Shown here in pieces: positions 29,398 through 37,908 of a stretch of DNA of 64,000 bases. Origin of the DNA: Pseudalgibacter ostreae (GTDB taxonomy: Bacteria > Bacteroidota > Bacteroidia > Flavobacteriales > Flavobacteriaceae); contig NZ_JBHMFC010000074.1 of assembly GCF_042427585.1 (NCBI RefSeq), positions 124,001 to 188,000 on the forward strand. The letters are read 5' to 3'. Positions within the stretch are counted from its first letter, which is position 1, and every line of letters starts with the position of its first letter. Made by a program: the position numbers and the translations under genes. The notes under the pieces were generated by a model, which saw nothing but the letters and a program-made list of their open reading frames with translations, ran no database searches and had not been told where the DNA came from.

Positions 29398-31460
29398 TAT
29401 TTTTTGTTTAAAGGAGTCAATTTTTCTAAGTTTTCCTGAATCGCCATCAACATATCCTGCGTTGGAAACCCATTATTTTGTCTTCGGTTTTTAACAGCAT
29501 ACCAATCCTTCCATTTGTCATCTAAATCCCCTTCTGCTCTACGCTTGTATATGTGTTCTAGTTGTTGCTCTGCTTCGGGAATCATTTTTTTAGCACGTTC
29601 TAAAACCTGAATGTTTTTTGAGATTTCGAATTCGCGCTTTAATTTTGACATCGCATGCAGAGTGGTTTCAAAAGCAATCAAATCGGCATATAACTGTACT
29701 GGCAAGAGGATATAGGCATGGTAGAAATCGGTCTCTTCTTTTTCATATCCTTTTTCAGCTTCCGATAAGGCTTTTTGTATGTTTTCCCAGCATTGAGCCG
29801 TGTTTTCATAATCCCCCTTAACACGCATATAATCATACGGAATAGGCGTTTTCCCGGGTCTTCTAATAGGGGCATTCGACAAATAAGATACGGCCTCACG
29901 AATTTCCCATAAGTGCTCCACATAGCCCTTTCTACCTTTTTGAGCATCGTGCAACCACTTCATCGAAGCTACTGCATGTGGTGCTGCATCTTCAGAGAAA
30001 TAGCGAGTTGTCCAGGTTTTATAAAAACTATCGCCATTAAAGCTATCCGGATTATCACAAACGGCGCTATAAGCTTCAAGGTTTAATAAAAAAGGTCTAA
30101 AGTTTTGCCCGTTTACCAAACAATATTTATCGGCATCAAATTGTTGAAACATTTCTTTCATAACTGTTTCTACTTTATTTGGATAAGGATTGTGAACTGT
30201 GTGGTTTAACCAATATCCGGCGTGCATGTAAGTACCAAAATCATAGCCACGCGTTGCCTCTGGCATGTATTGAAAATCTCCAAAACCATGATCAGACCAT
30301 ACCACAGTCCAGTCTTTCGGAGGATTAAAACCATTGTTATACATGTCCATACCATCTGAATAACAAATGGCTACTTTTATTGCCTCACTATTATAAGAGT
30401 CTACCAAGTCTCCAAAAACCTTATAAACATCGTTAAACACGTCGATTTTAGATTCTCCACAAGTACTTTTATATTCCCAATCCCAAACTTGGTTTCTAGG
30501 TCTTAGTACAAAAATATCGGTTTTACTTAGTGGTGTTTTTTCTAAATAATAACGCCAAGCAGCTATCCAATCTTCCTTATAGGTTGTCCAGCATTCCGCT
30601 TTGGTTTCATCCATGGGGTGAATTTGATAGCCCAATTCAAAATCTATCTGTATTTTCATCCCCTTCAACTTCGCATAGTCGATCATTTTATCCAGATACT
30701 CTATATCAATCTGATAATCTGGTTTTAACTTTTTGTATTCCGGCCTGACATAAAATTCGGGACGCCCCAGCATATCAAAAAACTGAATTGCGTTATATTT
30801 TAAACGGACTAAAGAATTAATCATCTCGGTATAGCTTTCCCAATCGTACTCTAATAATTTACCTCTGTAGTTTGCCAATTCATCCACATCATTTTCAAAG
30901 TACACTAAAAGAGGAACTTTTGGTGGGGCTATGGTTTTTGCCGTAAAATCAAACACCGCCTCTTTCGTTTTTTTTGATGGCATTTTACCAGTCCAGTATT
31001 CCAAAGGGTCTATTCCTAAAACCTCTTTTGAGTAATCGTAAATAGCATATTGGAGCCCCTGTAGGTCTGATCCGCCAAGCACGATAGCTTTTTGCTTATT
31101 TTTAAGGCTTGTTTTAAACCACACACCGCCTCTTGCACCAGGCACTGCAACAGATAACGCTATTTGTTCTTGTGATGCCAATTCTTTTATCAAGGTATTG
31201 GACGTTGTGGTACCTAAAACCAAAAACAGCCCTGCTTTTGGTAATCTTTCTTTTTCAGATATGATGCTCACTGGCATTCCAATAACTTTATCTAAGTCGT
31301 CTTTTAAATCGGTAACTGTACTTAATTCAACATTAGACACAGATTCCCCTACCACAAGATAGATGGTGTCCCTTTTAGTATTTGAACATGAAAACAGAAA
31401 AAAAAGCCCTGCTATAAGACTGCACAACAATATTTCTTTCTTAATATATTTTTTTGACAT
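29397..31460 (-). CDS. GH115-like glycoside hydrolase, short form, lipoprotein
   Basis: A 687-residue lipoprotein. The frame is open 19 codons further upstream, but the ATG at 31458-31460 starts a clean lipoprotein signal (AGLFFLFSC) and is preferred. The N-terminal domain has the GSDLQGLQYAIYDYSKEVLGI and DPLEYWTG features of GH115/GH67 alpha-glucuronidases, and the middle part VVWSDHGFGDF-(x)-YMHAGYW resembles the GH115 barrel. GH115 enzymes remove (4-O-methyl) glucuronic acid side chains. This protein is shorter than typical members and seems to lack the C-terminal domain. The match is by motif only, so it may be a related undescribed family. It lies in the PUL2 operon, 76 bases after SusD. 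Confidence 0.55.
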   Translation of the reverse strand: MSKKYIKKEILLCSLIAGLFFLFSCSNTKRDTIYLVVGESVSNVELSTVTDLKDDLDKVIGMPVSIISEKERLPKAGLFLVLGTTTSNTLIKELASQEQIALSVAVPGARGGVWFKTSLKNKQKAIVLGGSDLQGLQYAIYDYSKEVLGIDPLEYWTGKMPSKKTKEAVFDFTAKTIAPPKVPLLVYFENDVDELANYRGKLLEYDWESYTEMINSLVRLKYNAIQFFDMLGRPEFYVRPEYKKLKPDYQIDIEYLDKMIDYAKLKGMKIQIDFELGYQIHPMDETKAECWTTYKEDWIAAWRYYLEKTPLSKTDIFVLRPRNQVWDWEYKSTCGESKIDVFNDVYKVFGDLVDSYNSEAIKVAICYSDGMDMYNNGFNPPKDWTVVWSDHGFGDFQYMPEATRGYDFGTYMHAGYWLNHTVHNPYPNKVETVMKEMFQQFDADKYCLVNGQNFRPFLLNLEAYSAVCDNPDSFNGDSFYKTWTTRYFSEDAAPHAVASMKWLHDAQKGRKGYVEHLWEIREAVSYLSNAPIRRPGKTPIPYDYMRVKGDYENTAQCWENIQKALSEAEKGYEKEETDFYHAYILLPVQLYADLIAFETTLHAMSKLKREFEISKNIQVLERAKKMIPEAEQQLEHIYKRRAEGDLDDKWKDWYAVKNRRQNNGFPTQDMLMAIQENLEKLTPLNKK

Positions 31461-31536
31461 TGAAAACAATCTTTTATTTAAAAAAATAGGCAGACATATA
31501 CTCGCCTGCCTATACAAACTAACTAAATCTCAGCTA

Positions 31537-33171
31537 TTAATATTTAGGGTTTTGTGTCATAGTACTTGGAGAAATTTCTATTTCTTTTATTGGAATGGGA
31601 CGCAACAAATGCTTAGAAGCATCAAACGCACCGTGATCTGCATAATGAGGATTGTAAATTAAACGTTGCTCCAATTTCCCCATACGCTTTAATACAGCCC
31701 ATCTATTCGCTTCGCCAATTAACTCTAAAGCCCGCTCTACCAATATCACATCTAAGTCTATAGACGTATAATGGTTTGCAACCCCTGTTGCGCGTTCTCT
31801 CACTCTATTTAAGTGAAACAGAGCTTGCGCAGTATTTCCTGCACCTAAGAAAGCTTCTGCGGCGATTAGGTGGGTTTCGGCAATCCTGAAAATAAAGGTG
31901 TCTCGAGCGCCACTCCCTTCTGCAGAAAAAATCTCATCATCAAATTTTTTCATGATTGGAAAGTTTGTAAATGCAGGGTTTAAAGAATATTTATAATTAA
32001 CACCTGCAATATCATCCGGCACTCCATATAAATATTGATCGGGTTGATACACCCAATAACGCTCTAATCGTTCTTTTAATTCTGTCGCATCTAAAGCGTT
32101 TTTCGGAAAGTAAATCAAGGTATCACCAGGGTTGATAACATCTGTACCCAAAGCACTTTTTTCATCGGCCATAATGGTTCTGTGTATGGTCACATCTTCT
32201 CTGGAATCGTTATCGGCAAACAAGGAATAAAAATAAGGCGTTGGCATTAAGCTATTCCCTTTGGTGCCATAAGGATTTGATCGACTTACACCGGGCAAAT
32301 CGAAAACTTGATACATAAATAGCGAGTGCTTGGTATTGCCTCTATCTTCTGAGAAACCAGTATTACCCCATTGTGCTGCAAAAAGAACCTCGTCATTGAC
32401 TTGATTATCGTAAGCAAAAACCTTTTCAAAAGACTGACTTCTTATGTCGTAAGATCCTATAGCTGCTATGGCTAAATCGGCAGACGTTTGAAAGTCTGTG
32501 TTTTTCGCATAGTCTTTATACGCTCTGGTTAAATAGACTTCAGATAAAATGTGCTGTGCTGCACGTTTAGATAAGCGCCCTGTTTCTGGAGTATCCTTCA
32601 AATCGGGTATGGCAGCTTCTAATTCTTCAATAATTAAAGCATAAGTAGCTTCTTCTGTCGATCTTTTATAATCATTTCGAATACTTTGTGGTTCCTCTAA
32701 GTTAAGTACAACGCCTCCAAATTGTTGTGCTAAATTAAAAAACGCCAAAGCTCTTAACGCTCTTGCTTGAGCAACACCATAGGCTTTCTCGGCCATTTTC
32801 CCTGCACTCCAACCAATTTGATTTTGATACCTATTAAGAGCCGTATTTGCTTTTGATATTACGGAATAATTAGCATTCCACACACCATTAGTTTCCGAGG
32901 CATTAAAGCTCACGTAATCATTGGAACTGGAGGTAGAAAATATTTCGTTTTGAGTGGTAAAAATATCAGTCCCTTCAAATTTATAGCCATAATTTTTATA
33001 GACACTTCTATTGGCTGCATAAAGCCCCACAATTAATTGGTCGGCATTACTTTCATCAAGAAAGTTCTCACTGGTTATTTGTGTATATATTTCCTCTTCT
33101 AAATAGCTATTACAGCTACTGAACAGGAGTGTAACACCCACTGCCGCTATTATATTTTTTATAGTTTTCAT
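31537..33171 (-). CDS. susD: SusD/RagB-family glycan-binding lipoprotein (PUL2)
   Basis: A 544-residue surface lipoprotein with lipobox LLFSSC (Cys20). SusD hallmarks are GVAQARALRALAFFNLAQQFGG near residue 140, FRIAETHLIAAEAFLGAGN and LNRVRERATG toward the C-terminus, and the final LLRPIPIKEIEISP segment seen in many members. It would capture the PUL2 glycan at the cell surface together with SusC. It starts 19 bases after the SusC stop. A 76-base gap follows before the GH115-like gene, which often marks an RNA processing point that gives SusC/D transcripts higher abundance; no strong hairpin was found there. Confidence 0.95.
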   Translation of the reverse strand: MKTIKNIIAAVGVTLLFSSCNSYLEEEIYTQITSENFLDESNADQLIVGLYAANRSVYKNYGYKFEGTDIFTTQNEIFSTSSSNDYVSFNASETNGVWNANYSVISKANTALNRYQNQIGWSAGKMAEKAYGVAQARALRALAFFNLAQQFGGVVLNLEEPQSIRNDYKRSTEEATYALIIEELEAAIPDLKDTPETGRLSKRAAQHILSEVYLTRAYKDYAKNTDFQTSADLAIAAIGSYDIRSQSFEKVFAYDNQVNDEVLFAAQWGNTGFSEDRGNTKHSLFMYQVFDLPGVSRSNPYGTKGNSLMPTPYFYSLFADNDSREDVTIHRTIMADEKSALGTDVINPGDTLIYFPKNALDATELKERLERYWVYQPDQYLYGVPDDIAGVNYKYSLNPAFTNFPIMKKFDDEIFSAEGSGARDTFIFRIAETHLIAAEAFLGAGNTAQALFHLNRVRERATGVANHYTSIDLDVILVERALELIGEANRWAVLKRMGKLEQRLIYNPHYADHGAFDASKHLLRPIPIKEIEISPSTMTQNPKY

Positions 33172-33190
33172 CTTTAGTATAATTTAAAAA

Positions 33191-36100
33191 TTAGTAAGAT
33201 AACTTAAGCCCAAATAAAACGGTTTTAGTTAAGTAACTTGCGTTATAAGAATTTTGCAATCCTGTTTCTGGGTCTGGCCCTTTATAATCGGTAAATGTGA
33301 ATGGATTTTGTATATCTAAAGACAGTCTCAAACTAGACATCTTTAACTTTTCCAATATACTATCAGGAAATTGATAACCTAAACCTATATTGCCAATTTT
33401 AACAAAACTTAAATCTTCGTAGTACCATTCTCCTGGATGCCCATATTCTGGAGCAGGATATTTTGCATCTGGGTTATTTGGTGTCCAATAATCTAATTTT
33501 ATTTTATTGAATGTAGCATCATCTCCGTTATACGGTGCAAAATGAGAGTAAAACTCGGAGTGCCCATAAACGCCTTGTCTGGTATACACTTGAATGGAAA
33601 GGTCTAAATTTTTATAAGTAAACGTATTCGTCATTCCACCAATCCAATCAGGAGAAACAGAGCCTAAAACTTTTTTATCTTCAGCGCCTATCGTGCCACT
33701 GTTGTCCACATCTGCATATTTGTATTGCCCAGGAAAGGCTCCATAAACAGCTGCCTCCGCAACCTCATCCAGCTGCCAAATACCTTCAACTTCATAACTA
33801 TAAATAGCATCAACGGGTTGCCCTACCTGTAATACCCCATGGGTTCCATATGTTTCTTTATCCAAATCGCCATCTAATTTTAAAATCTGGTTTTTATTTT
33901 TAGCGAAGTTGATGCTGGTTGCCCATTTAAAATCTTCAGTTTGAACATTTACAGTGTTTAAAGTCACCTCAATTCCCTTGTTCTCCACAGATCCATAATT
34001 TCCTATTGCAGAGCTATAGCCAGAAATATTGGATAAGGTTCTCTCTAATATAGCGCCTTCCGTTTTCTTTCTATACAGTTCTAAATTTAATCGAATTCTA
34101 TTTTTTAAAACCCCTAGATCTAAACCAACATTAACTTCTTTTGAGCGCTCCCATGTTAAGCTGTAATTTGGCAAGCCGTTTACATCTACTCCATTGGTAT
34201 GAATGTTTCCAAATACATAATCGGCACCTCCTAGAAAGGCCAATGTATCATAAGCACTTACAGAACTATCGCTCCCAGACTCGCCATAACTCAAGCGCAG
34301 TTTTAAATTACTTAACCAATCGGCCTCTTGCAAAAAAGTTTCATCACTTGCTTTCCATGCAAATGCAGCCGAAGGGAAAAAGGCCCATTTATTATTTACG
34401 GCCAGTCTTGACGATCCATCATACCTACCCGTAAACGTAAATAAGTACTTATCTAAAATACTATAGTTTACACGCGCCGCAAAAGACGACAAGGTTTCTT
34501 TTATATAGTTTGTGCTATATTGCCTTACATCTAAGCCCGCAGATGTATTGTAATACAAGTAAGCATCCGTATCAAAATCCCTTGTTTCTATATCACTCCA
34601 TTCCAATTGATTGTAATATATTGAAGAAATCAATGTTGCTTTTAAATTTTGATCTTCAGTAATATCGAAATCAAAATCTAATATATTGTCCCAGGTATAA
34701 GATGTTTTAAAAGAAGCATCGTAGTGTGACTGAATTCGCTCTGGCTCATTTCGAGAAGATTTTGTGTATAGCCCTCGGAACTCTCCAAATCTGGTGTTTT
34801 TCAAGTTAGGAGCAAATTGTGTTTTAAAACTCATCCATTCTGTAGCCTTGAAATTTAAAAACACATTGGCTATAACGTCCAAAGATTTAGTGTTTGTTTT
34901 CCAAGCCCCATCTGCATCATAATAGGGGTTTGTAAAACGTTTATCTTGGTCGTCTGGAAACAATATAACGTTTCCATCAGAATCGAAAGAATTAACGGTT
35001 GGCGCTAAACGCAAGGTACTTCTAAACAATTCTCTACTGCCTTCTTCGCGTTCTGATAACGCTAAATATGTTTTAAGCCCCACAGTAAACTTATCGGAAA
35101 CTTTTTTAGATAATGATGCACTTAAATTATAACGCTCATATCCTTCTATGCCCACAACCCCTTCATCACTTAAATACCCCACTCCACCGTTATAGGTTAA
35201 TCCGTCACTGCCTCCAGACATGCCCACATTGTGGCTCGTTTGGATTCCAGCATGTTGATAATCTCCAGCCCAATCTGTATAACGTCTATTAGCCACATTA
35301 TCAGCCTCTTCATTACTGCTTTTTATCTCTCTTGAAATATCAACCGCTAAATTATTATAATCTTCAACGGTAGGTGTATAACCATTGTTAAAAAGCCCTT
35401 TCCAAGCGGTGCTTCTTAAAGCCTTATCAACAAAATCTACATACTCGTCCCCATTGTACACATCTGGCGCATTGGTTGCAGATCGCACCCCCAATGTAGC
35501 TTCATAAGTAAATACCGTTTTTCCTTCAATACCATTTTTAGTGGTAATAATAACCACACCATTTGCTCCTCTAGATCCATAAATGGCTGTTGCAGAAGCA
35601 TCCTTCAATATATCCATTTGTTGAATATCTGCTGGATTTAAAATGTTTATGTCATCAAAAAACACACCATCCACCACATATAAAGGTTTTGAAAGATCAT
35701 CGTCTGTACTATCACTAATACCGTCGCGTCCAGCATCTGTGTTTTTTATAACCGTATTTCCTCTAATGTCTATAGATAATGGCGCTCCTGGCTTATTGCT
35801 TAAAGCTCGAACATCAACACCGGCAATTCGGCCTTGTAAGGCTTGGCCAATATCGGTTTTCTTTTGTTCGGTAAGCGCTTTAGCATCTAAAGACTCAACT
35901 GCCCCTGTTAAGTCTGTTCTTTTTACAGAGCCATACCCTATCACGACCACTTCGTCAAGTTCAGAAGCATCTTCCTTTAGTTTTACATTAAAAGGCAATT
36001 GTCCTTTATAAGTAATCTCCATGGTTTGATACCCAAGATAAGAGAATACTAAAACATCCCCTTGCTTGGTGGCAATCTGATAATTTCCGTCAAAATCTGT

Positions 36101-36256
36101 AGCGGCCCCAATGGAGGTTCCTTTAACAAGAACATTCACTCCTGGAATCGGCATATTCTGGCTATCTGTAACCATACCCGAAACCTTGGCTTGCGCCCAA
36201 GAGGTATTTGCATAACCTATTAAAAAGGCTATTAGTAAGAGTTTAATTTTTTCCAT
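33191..36256 (-). CDS. susC: SusC/RagA-family TonB-dependent glycan transporter (PUL2)
   Basis: A 1021-residue outer-membrane transporter. The signal peptide ends TSWAQ, followed by the carboxypeptidase-like domain (GMVTDSQNMPIPGVNVLVKG). The LDEVVVIGYGSVKRTDLTGAV entry and the plug (DILKDASATAIYGSRGANGVVIITT) come next, then the barrel ending in FGLKLSY, with the aromatic terminal residue used for barrel assembly. It is the first gene of the ten-gene PUL2 minus-strand operon. Upstream, on the same strand, lies a bipartite operator whose proximal half-site is 56 bases from the ATG. Energy would come from TonB-ExbBD, which are not in this window. Confidence 0.96.
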   Translation of the reverse strand: MEKIKLLLIAFLIGYANTSWAQAKVSGMVTDSQNMPIPGVNVLVKGTSIGAATDFDGNYQIATKQGDVLVFSYLGYQTMEITYKGQLPFNVKLKEDASELDEVVVIGYGSVKRTDLTGAVESLDAKALTEQKKTDIGQALQGRIAGVDVRALSNKPGAPLSIDIRGNTVIKNTDAGRDGISDSTDDDLSKPLYVVDGVFFDDINILNPADIQQMDILKDASATAIYGSRGANGVVIITTKNGIEGKTVFTYEATLGVRSATNAPDVYNGDEYVDFVDKALRSTAWKGLFNNGYTPTVEDYNNLAVDISREIKSSNEEADNVANRRYTDWAGDYQHAGIQTSHNVGMSGGSDGLTYNGGVGYLSDEGVVGIEGYERYNLSASLSKKVSDKFTVGLKTYLALSEREEGSRELFRSTLRLAPTVNSFDSDGNVILFPDDQDKRFTNPYYDADGAWKTNTKSLDVIANVFLNFKATEWMSFKTQFAPNLKNTRFGEFRGLYTKSSRNEPERIQSHYDASFKTSYTWDNILDFDFDITEDQNLKATLISSIYYNQLEWSDIETRDFDTDAYLYYNTSAGLDVRQYSTNYIKETLSSFAARVNYSILDKYLFTFTGRYDGSSRLAVNNKWAFFPSAAFAWKASDETFLQEADWLSNLKLRLSYGESGSDSSVSAYDTLAFLGGADYVFGNIHTNGVDVNGLPNYSLTWERSKEVNVGLDLGVLKNRIRLNLELYRKKTEGAILERTLSNISGYSSAIGNYGSVENKGIEVTLNTVNVQTEDFKWATSINFAKNKNQILKLDGDLDKETYGTHGVLQVGQPVDAIYSYEVEGIWQLDEVAEAAVYGAFPGQYKYADVDNSGTIGAEDKKVLGSVSPDWIGGMTNTFTYKNLDLSIQVYTRQGVYGHSEFYSHFAPYNGDDATFNKIKLDYWTPNNPDAKYPAPEYGHPGEWYYEDLSFVKIGNIGLGYQFPDSILEKLKMSSLRLSLDIQNPFTFTDYKGPDPETGLQNSYNASYLTKTVLFGLKLSY

Positions 36257-36282
36257 ATCGTTATATGTTTAGTTAATGACTT

Positions 36283-36338
36283 GCAAGCTATCCTTAAAGT
36301 TTTGTTAAAGGATGGACGATTTAATTCAAAAGATGGAT
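36283..36338 (-). promoter_or_regulatory. Promoter and operator of the PUL2 SusC operon
   Basis: On the minus strand there are two half-sites 21 bases apart: ATCCAT (36338-36333) and GTCCAT (36317-36312). Exactly 21 bases after the second comes TAGCTTGC (36290-36283), a -7-like element, and the SusC ATG follows about 27 bases later. The same architecture occurs in mirror image at 36432-36487. AraC-type activators commonly bind direct repeats about two helical turns apart near the -35 region, so the best candidate binder is the hybrid regulator at 13830-17852. This rests on inspection only. Confidence 0.62.
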
Positions 36339-36431
36339 AAAATCATCAATTAACAATCTTCCTCAAAAAAAACAAAAAGGAAACGAACAGACAAACGACA
36401 CAGACATTATTCAAAAAAAAGCAACCGAAAA

Positions 36432-36487
36432 GTCCATGTGTTTGCATAACTTGTCCATTCAAAAAAATAAATAAAATTTTATCTTAG
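36432..36487 (+). promoter_or_regulatory. Promoter and operator of the PUL2 plus-strand operon
   Basis: Two GTCCAT half-sites start at 36432 and 36453, again 21 bases apart. A gap of exactly 21 bases leads to TATCTTAG (36480-36487), and the DUF1080 ATG is 57 bases after the second half-site. Over 29 aligned positions about 19 are identical to the SusC-facing copy. Because spacing to the -7 box and to the start codon is conserved, the two divergent operons are probably activated by the same regulator. Confidence 0.62.
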
Positions 36488-36514
36488 CGAATCATAAACT
36501 AAAACTAAACCCAC

Positions 36515-37891
36515 ATGACGAAATCTATTTTACGACGCAACACCCTTTTAACCCTTATCGTTTTGTCGTTTTTAAACTGTAAAGAAGTTCCTAAAGACAC
36601 CACACCATGGGAACCTTTATTTGATGGTAAAACCCTTAATGGGTGGCATCAATTAGGAGGCGAAGCCCATTACACGGTTAAAGAAGACGCTATTGTAGGG
36701 AGCACGGTACATAATACTCCAAACTCTTTTTTAACAACAGACCAAGTGTACAGTGATTTTATTTTAGAGTTAGACTATAAAGTGGATTCTACTATGAATT
36801 CTGGTATCCAAATCCGTAGCAATAGCCTTCCTCATTATAGAGATGGCAGAGTCCATGGCTATCAAATAGAAATCGACCCTTCTAAAAGAGCTTGGAGCGG
36901 GGGGATTTATGATGAATCCAGACGTGGTTGGCTAAACACTTTAGATAATAACCCAGAGGCGCAAAAGGCTTTTAAACAAAACGATTGGAACCATTATCGC
37001 ATTGAAGCGATTGGAGACACTATTAAAACTTGGGTAAATGGCGTGCCAGCTTCCCATTTAATAGATGCCGAAACTGCCAGTGGTTTTATCTGTTTACAGG
37101 TGCACAGTATCCATGCGGATAAAAAAGAAGGTACCGAAATTATTTGGAAAAACATAAGAATAGTAACAGATAGTGTTTCTAAATATTCTACAAAAACACC
37201 TATAGCACCTATTATAACCAAAAACCAACTCACTATAGATGAAAAGAAAAACGGTTGGAAACTGTTATGGGATGGAAAAACCACGAATGGCTGGCGTGGT
37301 GCTAAGCTTGAAGAATTTCCAGAAAAGGGATGGCAAATTGAAGACGGTGTATTAAGTGTTCTTTCTTCAGGTGGTGCAGAGTCTAATGCTGGAGGTGATA
37401 TTGTTACCAAAGCACAATATGGTGATTTTGAGCTAAAAGTTGACTTTAAATTAACGCCTGGTGCCAATAGTGGCATTAAATATTATGTAGATACCAACCT
37501 TAATAAAGGCGCCGGATCTTCTATTGGTTTAGAATATCAGATTTTAGATGATGATTTACATCCAGACGCAAAATTGGGGAATCATGAAGGCAGCAGAACG
37601 GTTAGTTCTTTGTATGATTTGATTCAAGCAGATGTAAACAAGCCAATAAAACCTATTGGTGAATGGAATACTGCCCACATTATTTCAAAAAACAATCATG
37701 TTGAACATTGGTTAAATGGTGTAAAGGTTTTGGAGTACGAAAGAAAAAGTGCAGACTACAAGAAATTAGTGTCTGAAAGCAAATATGCACAATGGCCAAA
37801 TTTTGGAGAACTGGACAAAGGAGAGATTCTACTTCAAGATCATGGCGACTTCGTGTCCTTTAAAAATATAAAAATCCGTCCTATTAACTAA
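36515..37891 (+). CDS. Tandem DUF1080 (3-keto-glycoside hydrolase/lyase-like) protein
   Basis: A 458-residue probable lipoprotein (VLSFLNC) with two consecutive DUF1080/PF06439 concanavalin-like domains. The first (about residues 30-215) shows PLFDGKTLNGWHQ and GIQIRSN. The second (about 245-455) shows LLWDGKTTNGWRG and NSGIKYYVD, and ends DHGDFVSFKNIKIRP. Single-domain members cleave 3-keto-glycosides made by Gfo/Idh/MocA dehydrogenases. Two such dehydrogenases are encoded immediately downstream (17 and 54 bases between neighbours), which supports the same pathway here. The two halves are clearly diverged, so they may differ in specificity or one may only bind. The domain calls are secure; the chemistry is inferred. 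Confidence 0.85.
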   Translation: MTKSILRRNTLLTLIVLSFLNCKEVPKDTTPWEPLFDGKTLNGWHQLGGEAHYTVKEDAIVGSTVHNTPNSFLTTDQVYSDFILELDYKVDSTMNSGIQIRSNSLPHYRDGRVHGYQIEIDPSKRAWSGGIYDESRRGWLNTLDNNPEAQKAFKQNDWNHYRIEAIGDTIKTWVNGVPASHLIDAETASGFICLQVHSIHADKKEGTEIIWKNIRIVTDSVSKYSTKTPIAPIITKNQLTIDEKKNGWKLLWDGKTTNGWRGAKLEEFPEKGWQIEDGVLSVLSSGGAESNAGGDIVTKAQYGDFELKVDFKLTPGANSGIKYYVDTNLNKGAGSSIGLEYQILDDDLHPDAKLGNHEGSRTVSSLYDLIQADVNKPIKPIGEWNTAHIISKNNHVEHWLNGVKVLEYERKSADYKKLVSESKYAQWPNFGELDKGEILLQDHGDFVSFKNIKIRPIN

Positions 37892-37908
37892 TACCAAAGA
37901 CTAATATT

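Noticed and set aside
35643..36011. A 122-residue plus-strand open frame
   Set aside because: It overlaps the plug domain of SusC in PUL2 and has no start context or domain.
36994..37476. A 160-residue minus-strand open frame
   Set aside because: It is a shadow of the tandem DUF1080 gene; the DUF1080 motifs are unmistakable in the plus frame.
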